Shown piece by piece: positions 23,901 to 34,148 of a stretch of 64,000 nt of DNA. Numbering within the stretch: position 1 is the stretch's first letter; each line of letters starts with the position of its first letter. A program made the translations under genes and the position numbers. Source of the stretch: Ophiodon elongatus (taxonomy: Eukaryota; Chordata; Actinopteri; Perciformes; Hexagrammidae); contig JACSYO010001013.1 of assembly GCA_016806645.1 (NCBI GenBank), positions 2,812,501 to 2,876,500 of the forward strand, in the 5' to 3' direction. The notes below the pieces were generated by a model, which was not told where the DNA came from, did no database searches, and worked only from the letters and a program-made list of their open reading frames with translations.

Positions 23901-26900
23901 AAAGAGGAAGGAAGCTACTTACTGGAGTCTTCCTTGTGTAGCAATGGACGAATGAGAAAGGATGGACAGAGTGTCTATAACCTGCCACACACAGACACAG
24001 ACAGTAAATAGTTAATATGTTGTAAGCAGAGAGAGACATAGCCTGTTAGAGACACAGTCAGAGCTGTTTCACACTTCAAACATCGACGCTGAATAATTCT
24101 CCTCTGACCTGGTTTCACTCTTATTCTAACACTATTTGACTGGTTAAGCAAGAACTGCAGTATCACGATGAGTGATACTAGATAACCAATTTCATGAGCG
24201 ATGCGATCAGAAAGAACCTCAAAGATGTCTTCCACTTCTTTTTGTCTGATTAAGCAACAACGTGTGTCAGTGAGCTCTAATATCTCTGTCAGGATCTGGT
24301 GTTGTGTGATTAAATGTTTTATAACGTCTCCTTTTACAAAATCACATTTGACTTCTGTTCTAGTTGAAACTTAATTCAGAGTTGCAGTGAGAAACACATT
24401 AAAATGCAAAAGCTGCCTCCTGAACTAAGGTTCTTTTCTTTCAGAGAGACAAATAGAAAAGAAGGAGGGCCTGTCATGACACCTCTGGGGATAAGAAATA
24501 AACACGCTGTCCAAAGAAATAATACATTTCTCAGTCAGTACTGCTGACTGACAGTTTTTGTCTGATTTCTAATTTTATTCAAGACAGTGATAAGAGGAAA
24601 TAATTAACAAGAAGTGAGAGTCTGAAGAAGACGTTTAGGGGAAAACACATCTGAATAGACTGATTTACATTCTGATTACCTGACTTTAAATAGAAAGACA
24701 TTTTGGGATATGCACTTATGAGCGTAGAGTTTGATAAGATTGGCATCACACTCATGTTTGTCTGTTAAATATGAGGGAAATGTAAATCCTAAAAATGTGG
24801 TAAGAGAAACGTTTCCACAGAAGCTATACTTCAAGTAACTGATTAGCTTAGCTTAGCATGCAGACTGGAAACACTAATTGTTGAGCACATGACAATAAAG
24901 AACTCAAACAAAATCCCCCTCTCTATCTTTAATTCGCATTAAAAGGACCATTATATTTGGTTTGTTAAATCTGTGCAAAATAGAATTGCAAAAATAAAAA
25001 TGTATTGTTTTGGAGGAAAATGTATCTACTTCTTGACACACAACCCTCTTAGAATAGTGACTTATCATTTATACCTAAGTACATGTTTTAAATGCAAGAC
25101 TTTAAAGGTTCTCTATATGATATTCAGAGCATGAATATAGCAGCAAACAACTATTTTAGTTAACAACTAAGATATAGTGGAGTAATGTCTACCTGAGCAG
25201 AGGATTAAGTCACTCTCCCTGCACTTGTGCTAGTGAGTGCATGTGAGTGCATGTGAGTGCATGTGAGTGCATGTGAGTGTGCCCCACTGGTCAGCTCAGG
25301 GAAGCCGCTCTGCGCTCATACGGCGGTTACAGCTGATGACACCTGGTGGAAGCGTTGCACCCACAGCACTACTTTTACATAGTTTTTACCACTATAAATC
25401 ATGCTGTTCACCACTAAACTATGCTAAAAGGAACAAGAACTGTAAAAAGACTCCACAGTAATGTGGAGGTCCACCTCCTGACTCATTTGGTCCTTAAAGA
25501 CTTTGCTTCCTCTTATTTGTACATGGAAATCCAACAAGTGCACATTTCAAATTGCCCATTGTTCACATTAAACTGCTGTGGCTGCACTGCACCAAAAGTG
25601 AAAGAGAACTGCGAAATACTGAATTCATTCGCTCACTTCAATTAGAGAATCACCAAAGTACTTCCTGTTTGGGCTTTGTGGGTGTCTGCAAGCTGCAGTG
25701 AGGAGTTAAGACTCATTTCGCGCTTCTCACTTCTACCATGATGACTGTAGTAAGAGGGCACCATGTGTTTCCCTCATACTTTACTGTACTCTACTCTCTT
25801 GGATGGATGGATATGGGAAGATGAGGTGGTGTGATACCTTTGCGAAGTCTCGGACATCAAACAGGTCAAAGGCTTCAAACAGTTCACTCTTTTTGAGATG
25901 AAACTTCTCCTGACAAACTCCCAGAAACGTCCGGATGTTCTTCAGGCACAGGAACTAAAAAACAAAGCACAAACGTTACTTTACTTCTACTAAAACAGTT
26001 AGTTGATCCACAGAACATTTACCAACTACAATTCTGATAATCTATCAAGAGTTCAAGTCACGAACAAGACTACAGCAACGCTAGAACTTCTGTGAACATG
26101 TCAGTTATATTGCAGGTATTTGGTCATAAACTAAATTATTATATAAACTACATTGTTGACCTGGTGATGGTGCTGAGAAAAAGTCAGAGGATCACCAAAG
26201 TCAGTAGGATTCATCAAGTTAAAACCATAAATGTCTCGACTGAATTTTGTGCCATTCTGTCAAGTAGATGTTGAGATATTTCACAAGATGCGTGAAAACT
26301 TTGACCCACTGGTGGCACTAGAGGCAAAGTCAGGGGATCACCAAAGTGAGTAGGATTCATCCTCTGGGGAACATGAATGTATGGACACAATTTCAGACAC
26401 GGCGAGCGACAAAAAGACAAAAAACTGATGGCTGACAACAACATTAAAGGAATACATGTGGCAGCATTTAGCATAAACATAAAGACAGACACACACACAC
26501 ACACACACACACAATTCCTTGACAACTACAAATTAAACTAAACATGAAAAAAGACAAATAATGTGGCGTTACAAACAAATAGAAGATGAACGTGAAGCAG
26601 GAATATACACAGCACATACAGTAAGACAACCAGCGTTACACGTCACATAAAACATGCAGATTCCAAACAGACTTGATAGATATTGTAGAACGTTGCAAGC
26701 TCAAAGTATTGATGTTTTTCTAATGAGCCGATTGTTTTCTCACATTAAGTGACATGGATCCTAAATAGACAGTTGCACAAAGCGTACATGAATACCGCTC
26801 AGTCACACGGGCCACAGAAAGACGAAGAGCTATGAACCAACACGAGGGAAATGTCTCGTACTAAAAGAAGCAATACGAAGGGCCTTTTTATTTTAGAACC

Positions 26901-27336
26901 AAAATATAACTTGCGCAGTGCACAGTGTGTCTGACCGCCATACGTCGTTTTACATAACTTCCTGAAGCAGCTGCTCTCTCTCTCTTTCTCGCTCACTTCT
27001 GCGTGCGTCTCTGTCTGTTCAGCAGTGGGAAATGCGGAACTCTAATTTGAGAAAAGGGGAAACGTTGAGTTCTAACTGACACTGCTGCACACATCAAATC
27101 ACTCTGTCAGGAGAGCACGCGGGGGCATATCCCTGCACCACAGCGTGGTGTTGCAAGAGCAAAGGGAAGATCCTCTACTTGTGTAACATCATCAGGTGTG
27201 TGTGTATGTGTGTGTGTCGGCGTCAGAGTGGACTCCCGTCTTCTGTCAATCACCGGAAGTTTCTTAACCACTCTTGAACTCATAGGATTTCCCAGAGTTT
27301 CACATGCACGTGTCGAAGCACATTAACCCCTGTGCC

Positions 27337-27409
<73 letters not shown>

Positions 27410-28723
27410 TTAAGACATCACGGTGAGTCCTATCATATACAATCAAGGACTTCCCTCTGGACGTTTCGGCTAATGGCGTGACAGCCTGTCTTTCACACGT
27501 CTTTGTCTCATATTTTGCTCACAGCCTAACTTTGAATTCTCTCTTCTGAGCGCTGGAGTGCTTGTTTATTAGTTTGCATGATGTCTCAAAAGCTTGACAA
27601 CAGGTTTTCATGAATTGTGGATCCGGGTGAACCCTGGTATTTCCAGAAAAGATTTCTCAGATGAAAAGATCGATGCCACTCTCAAGTCTGTAGGGTAAAT
27701 ATGATGTGGTTAGCTTAGCTTAGCTTAGCATACAGACTGGAAACAGGGGGAAACAGCTAGCTTAGTTCTGCTCGAAGGTAACATAATCCGCCTACCAGCA
27801 CCTCCAAAGCTCAACTCATTCCATCTTGTTTGTCTGATCTGTTCAATAAGATCAGCTTAGCTTAGCATAACGACTGGGAACAGGGGGAAACATATATCTT
27901 GTTTGTTTGATCTGTACAAAAAAAGAAAAGAAAATGCAAATACGACAATTTGCCTTTACGTGTCGGGTTGTTTCTCGGCAGAGAGAAGTTGCCAGGCTAC
28001 AGAAAGTTTCAAGAAACTGTTCAGATATAACAGCTAATAGATCATTAGCTGAGCTTTAAAAGGTGCTGGTGGGCAGATTTGTTTGATTTCAACTCAGCCA
28101 GGCAAGTTGTTATCCCCTGTATTTAAAATCAATTTAAAGTATACTGACAAGCTCCTTTTTATTTCTTTTAGAAAACAAGACTTTTAAAGTTTAAACAATA
28201 TACATTTTGACCTCTCAGAGTACTGTCTATCTGCTTCTCTTGTTCAGTTCTTCATCATCATCCCCTCCTCAATCTCTACCCCTTTACACTCCCCTGATGG
28301 GAGCAGATATAGATCACAGTATTTTCCTATCGGATGCAATGCAGTGCTGCTTCCTGGTCGCTATGGAAATGGCCCAGGAAAATGGATCAGGAAAAGATTT
28401 GTGTGTGTGTGCCTGTTACCTGGGACATCTGTGGGCGCAGGTTGATCTCTCTCAGGTTGACGGCATGAGGCAGCAGGTTGTTGAGTAACTGGCACAGCAG
28501 CACGCCATCTCTCAGCGCCTGAGCCAGGTCACACACCTGGCACACGCACACGCACACGCACACGCAAAATCAGACCCAAGACATGATGTGTGTTCACGTG
28601 CAGGTGTGTGTACTGAATGTGACACCGCCGATTTACCTGGGCGCCATCCAATGTGACCCGGTGGTTCTCAGGAAGAACTCGACCTTCAATCAACCAGTTC
28701 GCGCACTGCCGCCACAACTCCAT
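10673..28723 (-). CDS. vav1: Proto-oncogene Vav1, Rho-family guanine nucleotide exchange factor, complete, 28 coding exons
   Basis: The spliced frame is 2547 nt (848 aa; human VAV1 is 845), with GT-AG junctions throughout. Domain order: calponin homology, acidic region with three regulatory Tyr, DH, PH, C1 zinc finger, SH3, SH2, SH3. The start is ATG 28723 (MELWRQC), the family start, and the C-terminus is EEDYSDYC. That ending, close to human VAV1 EEDYSEYC and unlike VAV2 or VAV3, plus the neighbourhood with SH2D3A and TRIP10, supports VAV1 rather than its paralogues. Family knowledge: cytoplasmic Rac/Rho GEF activated by Tyr phosphorylation downstream of immune receptors. Three very small exons (23, 37 and 32 nt) occur between C1 and SH2. 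Exon coordinates are given in the block entries below. Confidence 0.97.
10857..10908. repeat. (TG)n microsatellite
   Basis: About 25 uninterrupted TG units in the VAV1 last intron, next to a 'tccgccaggaggataatgtg' segment that resembles a dispersed teleost repeat edge. ORFs made of CVCVCV are translations of this tract. Confidence 0.95.
11725..11875. mobile_element. Fold-back copy of the 'cttgctgagagt' teleost repeat
   Basis: 'cgctttcttgccgagagt' at about 11750 and its reverse complement 'actctcggaaagaaagc' at about 11815 face each other around a centre near 'ccactcgaatg'. The copy then ends in 'cccaaattgtcaaatgattc'. It sits in VAV1 intron 26. The layout suggests two head-to-head truncated copies or a MITE-like palindrome. 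Confidence 0.5.
12110..12410. mobile_element. Dispersed teleost repeat ('tttatttatctggcactttt' type)
   Basis: It runs from 'catttatttatctggcac' through 'caaaagtgctttacaagata' to 'gtgtttttaagaaggattta'. This is a recognisable, very common non-coding teleost element, in VAV1 intron 25. Superfamily uncertain. Confidence 0.55.
12514..14748 (-). other. vav1: VAV1 exons 23-25: SH2 domain
   Basis: Exons 14717-14748 (32 nt), 13603-13713 and 12514-12601. FHWFAGNMDR opens the domain; the phosphotyrosine-binding Arg is R692 in [21 protein letters not shown] and KKAFKGL follow. Exon 26 (next block) completes the domain with [15 protein letters not shown]. Confidence 0.93.
15041..17087 (-). other. vav1: VAV1 exons 20-22: N-terminal SH3
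   Basis: Exons 17051-17087 (37 nt), 16213-16349 and 15041-15106. The SH3 contains [32 protein letters not shown] and [11 protein letters not shown]. The PPPP segment just inside this SH3 is a hallmark of Vav proteins. Confidence 0.92.
17296..17690 (-). other. vav1: VAV1 exons 17-19: C1 zinc finger and linker
   Basis: Exons 17589-17690, 17404-17498 and 17296-17318 (23 nt micro-exon). The atypical C1 pattern is complete: His, 12 residues, CKAC, 13 residues, CARC, four residues to His, two to Cys, then Cys in RVPACG. In Vav the C1 domain packs on DH-PH and is needed for exchange activity. The micro-exon encodes the linker DHAGTVKK. Confidence 0.93.
18060..18400. mobile_element. Dispersed teleost repeat in VAV1 intron 16
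   Basis: Contains 'tttggtgctgggcaggtagt', 'acttggtttctacagcttgt' and 'gagtgaaccaaaaaagtaaa', phrases I associate with a common non-autonomous teleost element. The start is less certain than the end. Confidence 0.45.
18710..19209 (-). other. vav1: VAV1 exons 14-16: pleckstrin homology domain
   Basis: Exons 19124-19209, 18902-19037 and 18710-18819 encode residues 393-503. Recognisable are [30 protein letters not shown] and [13 protein letters not shown], the last being the C-terminal PH helix. The donor of exon 16 was placed at GCTGT|gtgagt because this gives an in-frame Val before SNMCPEN. Confidence 0.92.
20095..20165. repeat. (AC)n microsatellite beside VAV1 exon 11 donor
   Basis: More than 30 AC units on the plus strand, read as (UG)n in the VAV1 pre-mRNA starting about 14 nt after the exon 11 donor at 20178. 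Confidence 0.95.
20279..20524. repeat. Imperfect (GA)n/(CT)n tract beside VAV1 exon 11 acceptor
   Basis: About 245 bp of GA with interspersed GT/GC units. On the VAV1 strand this is a (CU)n run ending in ctttcag at the exon 11 acceptor, so it provides the polypyrimidine tract. The long LSLSLS ORFs are translations of it. Confidence 0.95.
20962..20991. repeat. (AC)n microsatellite beside VAV1 exon 10 acceptor
   Basis: Read as (UG)n in the transcript, ending 'gtgtccctcag' at the exon 10 acceptor. Confidence 0.95.
23308..23660. mobile_element. Dispersed 'aagtacatttac' teleost repeat
   Basis: 'gggatgtaactaagtacatt', 'aagaactgtact' and 'ctttacactccactacattt' mark a clear copy of a widespread teleost element, in VAV1 intron 4. 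Degraded relatives occur at 5270-5665, 9380-9620 and 30130-30460. Confidence 0.55.
23821..23852. repeat. (TG)n microsatellite, VAV1 intron 4
   Basis: About 16 TG units with one interruption, roughly 70 nt downstream of the exon 4 donor in transcript order. Confidence 0.9.
24690..24890. mobile_element. Truncated 'gcttagcttagc' teleost repeat
   Basis: 'acattttgggatatgcactt' at one end and 'gcttagcttagcatgcagac' at the other identify a decayed copy of the family best preserved at 27655-28070. It lies in VAV1 intron 3. Confidence 0.5.
25233..25279. repeat. 10-bp tandem repeat, about 4.7 copies
   Basis: Perfect tandem copies of gtgagtgcat in VAV1 intron 3. Confidence 0.95.
26165..26420. mobile_element. 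Dispersed teleost repeat with an internal direct duplication
   Basis: 'gatcaccaaagtcagtagga' recurs about 155 bp later as 'gatcaccaaagtgagtagga', separated by 'gtggcactagaggcaaagtc'. This matches a common teleost non-coding element. It lies in VAV1 intron 2. Confidence 0.5.
26487..26513. repeat. (AC)n microsatellite, VAV1 intron 2
   Basis: About 13 AC units. Confidence 0.9.
27343..27408. repeat. (CG)n/(CA)n compound microsatellite, VAV1 intron 2
   Basis: A short CG run followed by about 28 CA units. Alternating purine-pyrimidine of this kind is potentially Z-DNA forming. Confidence 0.9.
27655..28070 (+). mobile_element. 'gcttagcttagc' teleost repeat, partly duplicated copy
   Basis: Two near-identical cores lie about 145 bp apart: 'gcttagcttagcatacagac' near 27720 and 'gcttagcttagcataacgac' near 27858, each followed by an 'aacagggggaaac' block. 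The copy continues with 'gtacaaaaaaagaaaag' and 'ggttgtttctcggcagagag'. It lies in VAV1 intron 2 and is the best plus-oriented copy in the window. Other copies lie at 11725, 24690, 33485, 38960, 51255 and 57810. Confidence 0.6.
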
Positions 28724-29496
28724 CTTGGTTTTCTGATGGATAAATAGATCGATCGATTGACACACCAGACACATTCTAACAGTCACAATATTTCAGTAAC
28801 CAGTGATCGCTCTGTACAACATCCAGCAGTCACTAAGATCAAGTTAACTCTCTTGTGGCAATCAGAGAAGAGTTACCTTCACAAAAAGCCAGGAACAAAA
28901 GTTTTTTACATCATTTGTGGAGTTCACGCTGAATGTATTCGCCGTACTCACCTCTTGAAGTGAGACAACGTTTGCTTCTGCATTACAGAAATGAAGTAGC
29001 TCTAAATCTCACTTCGCGGCAGTTTAACTTCTGCCATAATACTCAATAAAGTGGAACCTGGATGTGGAAATGAATGATAATGTATTAAGTCGGAAACCAA
29101 ATCAGAAGCAAATCAGTTGGCCTCCAGCGAACACCGAGCAGTCGCTCTCACTCGGTCCTTTCAGTGAAATATTGAGGCGGCCCTTTTGAAACTTAGTAGA
29201 ATAACAAAAAAAAGGCTCCACTCCACGAGACAACGTAATCATTTTCTAACTGCATGTCAGTGTGGGATCACTACTACAATCAGCTCTTACCTTCAGTTTC
29301 TCCTGGCAGTTCTCTGTCTTCTGTCACAATGTTCTCCTTTCATTATCTCATTGTCAGACTTCAACGCTCTTGTTCTGCCTCTCTTCCGTGGTGGGTGTTC
29401 TGCAGAGCTGCACTGTGTCGAAGACTTTTAACTTCATCCCGCAACTTCCTTTTTCCTCTGACGCACCCTCACATACACACACATGCATACACACAA

Positions 29497-29527
29497 AGCT
29501 GCTGCTGCTGCTGCTGCTGCTGCTGCG
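29497..29527. repeat. (GCT)n trinucleotide repeat upstream of VAV1
   Basis: About ten GCT units. The poly-Leu, poly-Ala and poly-Ser ORFs here are its translations in different frames and are not evidence of a gene. Confidence 0.9.
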
Positions 29528-31059
29528 GCGGCTGCTGAGTGGCACAAGTTGATAAAAGCAAAGTGTGAAAGGGTTCGTTTTATTTGTGTACCAATGAATC
29601 AGATGATTGGTGTGTATTTGTGCAATAGAGAAAGAGAGTTTATCAAAAGACAATTGTGTTGCAAGGGCAACCATGTTATTTAAACAACCTCCCAAACCAA
29701 CTTGTAATGTGATAAAATGACCTCAGTTGATGCATATGCAATTTGTTATGTAAATTTGTGGAGATCATATGCGTAATTTAACGGCATCAAGTTGAAAGTT
29801 TCTTCACAAAGATCCATTTTTGTGTCGCTAAAATGCTTTAAGAATCGCACAATAACTACAGATTAAGAAGTATCTTAAGAGTATTACACTATCTTAAACT
29901 ACAAAAGTAAAGTCCTATATCTACATAGGATTACATATTTTGTTGGAATGAATTCACAGCTGAGAATCTCAACAATAAAAACTCCTTCACATGTAACATC
30001 TCAAACAAAAACTTTGTTTTACTTATTTAGTGTCACTGGATCAAAATATATGTAAACTAGTGCTATCAGCAATTCAAGCTGTGAAGTTCTGATGTACAAC
30101 ACAGCAGTTGTGAAATACAATTAAGCACCTTTGCTCCAATACAATTATGAGGTATTTGTACCTTTTTTGAGTATTTCCATTATATCCTACTTTGTATGTT
30201 TACTACGCTACAATTGAGATAAATATTGTACTTTTTAATCCTACATCATTTTAAATATTGACGGAAGAAGTTACTTTGCAAGTTTCCCATGCAAAACATA
30301 TGATCAATTTAAAAATATGACGCATTCTTAAGGATTAAGTTCCCAACAGTATGTAGCATGCTTACAATTATCTACCTGACAAACAGCTAGAACATAAACA
30401 TTTTGACGGGGGGCAGTTGTTGTGCATTATGAGTACTTTTACTCTTGAAACTGTAAGTATCTTATTCACCCATCTACACGGCGGATTTAGTAGTTTTACC
30501 TTTGAATGTTTAGAGCATAAATTATTCAACCAAACTGTATACCAGTTGTATAGATATTCCTCACAAAATTCTTCACAAAAAAAAATAGATGTTTCTATTT
30601 CAGAAGCACACGATATCGACGGAGTACAAAATTACTATTTTTAAGTTGCAGTCTTTTCTGCAGTCAAACATAACAAAGGAAAGGGTGTGTAGCTATTTTT
30701 GCACTGAAGCATGACATTTCAAACTCTATAGAAGAGATGCAATCAAAAGGGAAGAGGAGCTTTCACGAGCATGATTGAGGGGTGGACATTTTTATTTATT
30801 TCTTGCTGTATAACTCATTTGACACAAACTTTTTCACTTCCCGGCATCCTCCCAAAATACATCATATTGACATCATCAATGTAAGAATAAGGAGTAATAA
30901 CAATAGAACGCCAACATTTGAGGTGAAATTGTGTCATTGCTTTTAACCAACTTTCCAGTTAAAGTTTAACTTCTGGAACTTTGTCATAACCAAAGACACT
31001 TTGACAGGACAGATGCTTGCAGGTGTGAAAGCTTGAAACCAGGTTTGCAGCTGAAGGGT

Positions 31060-31350
31060 GGTTTCTTAGAGGGGCACTCCAGTGATTTAGTGTTGCACAT
31101 CCATAAAGTTGGGGTACCTGTAGAGAAATCTTTAAATCTTTAAATGTTTTAGATGCAAAATCACAGCATGGCTTTTTCCTACAATGTTCCTCAAAGTCTT
31201 GGTGTCTTAATTTTATATTTTGTAGGGGATCTTTGATCATTTTTAATCAATTCACGAGCAGTAAAAAATTGTTAAATTTAGCACCAAATCAATGTAGCAA
31301 ATGGTATCAACCGAACATTGCTGCAAAAACCTATGAGACGTAAGTTAGCA
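31060..31350. mobile_element. Dispersed teleost repeat, copy 1 ('gggcactccagtgatttag')
   Basis: It shares the opening 'gggcactccagtgatttagt' and 'gttggggtacctgtagagaa' with the copy at 31590. It has no coding potential. Confidence 0.45.
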
Positions 31351-31589
31351 ATAGCCATCATATACTTCCATCATAATGTACTAAGCCCTTTTACACGTTC
31401 ATAATTTATTTTAATTAGTGAATACAGTTTTATTCCTGATTAATGACCAGAACAACTTGACACACACTGCTGAGCTGAATCTCAAATCAATCTTCAGGTT
31501 CCCAGCTTTCAGTTGACCGACCGGCCATCTCCTCCTAAAGATCCCCTGTTCCCTCTTTAAAAAAACTACAAAAAACAATGTGGTTGTCT

Positions 31590-31830
31590 ATGGGTTAAAG
31601 GGGCCCTCCAGGGATTAAGTATTGAACATACATAACGTTTGGGGGACCTGTGAGAGATAGATAAACAATAAATAATCAAACTGGAAGCAGTAGATGCTTT
31701 TTGACCACAGAATGCATCAAGCTCCAAAAAAGCTTGATCCTACATTACCCACAATGCTCCGTAGCATCTTTTGTTCTCGTAAGCACCTCTGTCTTTCAAA
31801 TCCAATGCTACTAGTTTCTCATCAGTCACA
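31590..31830. mobile_element. Dispersed teleost repeat, copy 2 ('ggccctccagggattaag')
   Basis: Opens 'gggccctccagggattaagt', then 'gtttgggggacctgtgagag' and 'gatcctacattacccacaat'. It is in the same orientation as copy 1, so the two form a spaced direct pair. Confidence 0.5.
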
Positions 31831-32159
31831 GAATATACAAAACAACTCAACTTAGTCTGAGTGGTAATCCTCATAAAGAGTCAATTCTGTGTCACTTTTT
31901 AGTTCAACACCAGGTGTCATCCTTGTTCCTGTCACCTTTTCTCCTGCAGCTACTGTATCTCCTAACATACCGCCGGGACAGACAGGTCTCCTACCACAGC
32001 GCATGCATGCCGAACTTTGACTTGACATGTCGCCTAACAGTCTTACATTTTCATATCCCCCATTCTTGTTTTTCTGCACTGTAGCGCTCCCTCTCGTGAC
32101 AGGCCTCAACCTGCCCTCTCCTTCTGAGAACTCATGCTAATTCCTGCGCTGTGATTTGC

Positions 32160-32420
32160 TGCCGTCTGTGGGGCTCTGTGTGCCCACTGCACAATTTGAT
32201 TGGCCTTTTGAAAGACCCTGCAGGTTTGAGGGGGAGCCGGCTTCCACCGTTACCACAATGAGGGACTGAGAGAGAGTTGCAACTCAAATGAGAGCAGCTG
32301 CAAAGGAGGAAGGAAACCCGAGAGAAAGTAAGACGAGAAAGAGGCATTATGAGATAGAACTACTACAAGGAGAAAGAGAGGAGTAAAATCCCAGTGGGCC
32401 TCGGTGGACCCTGCAAACAG
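32160..32420 (+). promoter_or_regulatory. Probable SH2D3A upstream promoter and non-coding first exon
   Basis: An inverted CCAAT box (ATTGG) lies near 32198. A GA-rich 5' UTR-like stretch follows and ends in CAAACAG|gtaggtgt at 32420. The next acceptor (ctgttcag, ending 32641) sits two bases before the coding ATG, which fits a spliced 5' UTR. Confidence 0.5.
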
Positions 32421-32643
32421 GTAGGTGTCACATGCTGTAGCTGCTGCAAGGCAAACAACACAAGGGCTCTCTGCTTATTCGTCTGGTTGGCTGATTTCCT
32501 ACAGTAAGCTGATGTCACTTTACTCTTTCATTAGTACTTTACTCGGAAACGTCTGGTGGAAAAAAAAAAAACATGTACAAGCATGTGTGTGTGCATGTGT
32601 GCTGGTATGTAATCAGTGTCTTCCCTGCTTCTGCTGTTCAGAC

Positions 32644-33078
32644 ATGAATAATCGCTCCATCGCCTGGTGGCTGAAACAGATCGGCCTGCCCCAGTACACC
32701 AAGGCACTAGAGAGAGAATATTATGGACTGGAGGTACGTGAATGTGTAAAATGCATCTGTATGCGCTCGTCAATATCTTCAATCTTCATAACCCTCAATT
32801 TCTCTTTATTGCCTTCTCACTCTCCCTGCTTTTGTTCCTCTCCAGGGTTTGCTGAGTGTAACGGACGGAGAGCTGAAGGATTCAGGGGTGGAGGATGCAA
32901 CACACAGGGAGACCATCCTCAATCAACTTTCAAGACACCGGCAGACACTGGAGCCGCACTCTGGTGACACTCACCTGCCGATAATCCAATATTCAAATCG
33001 TTATGAAAATGTTCTAATTTACTGTTTATCAAGTGGAAACACATTGCATTGTATTGCATCTTCGCCCTACGAAGTGAC

Positions 33079-33110
<32 letters not shown>

Positions 33111-34108
33111 TGTTTCCTGACAATTGTTATCGTTTCACATTTTGTTAAATATTCATCACAGAATGCATTCATATTTTTGGATGGTCCCCTGACATTTCCT
33201 GCATCATCAGGTCAATATTTGAAGTTGTCCAAGTCTTTTGTTTATGACTGCAAAACAAACAACAAAATGTCATTCCCATCAGTCTCAGCTGTACTTTGTG
33301 TTTAGTGGTAATCAGCAAACTAAGATGGTGCCCATTAGACTAGATACATATTGATAGCACGGTCATCGTTGACATGCTAGCATACTCTATTATACTAGAA
33401 AAGTATAATAGAGCCTGAAGTATAATAGGCCTGAATGAATAACGATGTCATATGCCGTATTTCATCTATGCACACCAATTAAAGGAACAGTTCAACATTT
33501 TGGGAAATATGCTTATTAGCTTTGTGACTAGAAACAGGTGGACACATCTGGATAAAGGTGACAAAAACTACCAGAACCTCTAAAGATCACCAATTAAAAC
33601 GTTACATCTTTTTTTTGTTTCAGCTTCATATCTAACGGACCAACATACGAGTGGTATAGATTTCCTCTTCTTAAACTCTGCAGGACAGCAAACGTGCATA
33701 TTTTCCAAGATGTCAAAGTATTCCTTTTAAAATGTCCTCTTGTGCTCTCAGGTGTGCAAGTGGAGCGCAGGGTGAGCCGAAAGTACTCCCTGGGATCGTC
33801 TATGGATCTGGTGAGACCACTGAGTTGGCGCTATAGCATCCCAAACGTCAACTGTAACACCCCCAGCACTTTAAGTAAAACAATGCAATCATCACGAAAC
33901 ACTGTTTGGGTCTCAACCATTTTCCCGTAGGTGAAGCCGAAGAAGGACCTGTTTCGTCACAGTGTTCTGCCCCGCCTCCAGCGCGCCGATAAGAAACAAC
34001 GCCTCTCCGCCTCCTGCTCCCAGCTCCGCCCACTCAACGAGGACAACGCTATCAGCGAGGCAGAACGCTGTCAGGATAGCAAACACAGGTAAGATGACCC
34101 ACGATGGG

Positions 34109-34148
<40 letters not shown>

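Larger units (their letters stand above)
22397..23981 (-). other. vav1: VAV1 exons 4-6: acidic regulatory region with three tyrosines
   Basis: Exons 23923-23981, 22675-22740 and 22397-22505 encode residues 108-185. All three regulatory tyrosines are kept: Y141 in DEIYSGL, Y159 in DDLYDF and Y173 in DEIYEDL (human Y142, Y160, Y174). In the family, phosphorylation of the last releases the DH domain from autoinhibition. Confidence 0.93.
25838..28723 (-). other. vav1: VAV1 exons 1-3: calponin homology domain
   Basis: Exons 28637-28723, 28420-28536 and 25838-25954 encode residues 1-107. Recognisable are [17 protein letters not shown] and [14 protein letters not shown], followed by [11 protein letters not shown]. 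In Vav proteins the CH domain helps hold the DH domain autoinhibited. The exon 2 acceptor lies directly next to a (TGTGCG)n tract at 28537-28566 instead of a pyrimidine tract. Confidence 0.93.
28724..32240. other. VAV1-SH2D3A divergent intergenic region
   Basis: No gene is supported. On the VAV1 side a (GCT)n tract lies at 29498-29526. An 'aagtac' type repeat covers about 30130-30460, and two related copies of another dispersed repeat lie at about 31060-31350 and 31590-31830. Both genes are transcribed away from this region, so it should hold both promoters. I found no convincing TATA box on the VAV1 side. Confidence 0.6.
32644..34088 (+). other. sh2d3a: SH2D3A exons 1-4: SAM domain and basic linker
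   Basis: Exons 32644-32733, 32846-32963, 33752-33810 and 33931-34088 encode residues 1-141. The SAM domain shows IAWWLKQIGLPQYTKALE, YYGLEGLLSVTDGELKDSG and RETILNQLSRHRQ, with the usual W, LPQY and helix-5 pattern. The following segment has Arg/Lys/Ser clusters (RRVSRKYSLGSS), which are candidate basophilic kinase sites. Confidence 0.88.

Noticed and set aside
29254..29695. Overlapping ORFs with poly-Leu, poly-Ala, poly-Ser and poly-Cys
   Set aside because: A (GCT)n repeat read in several frames on both strands, with no homology and no splice context.
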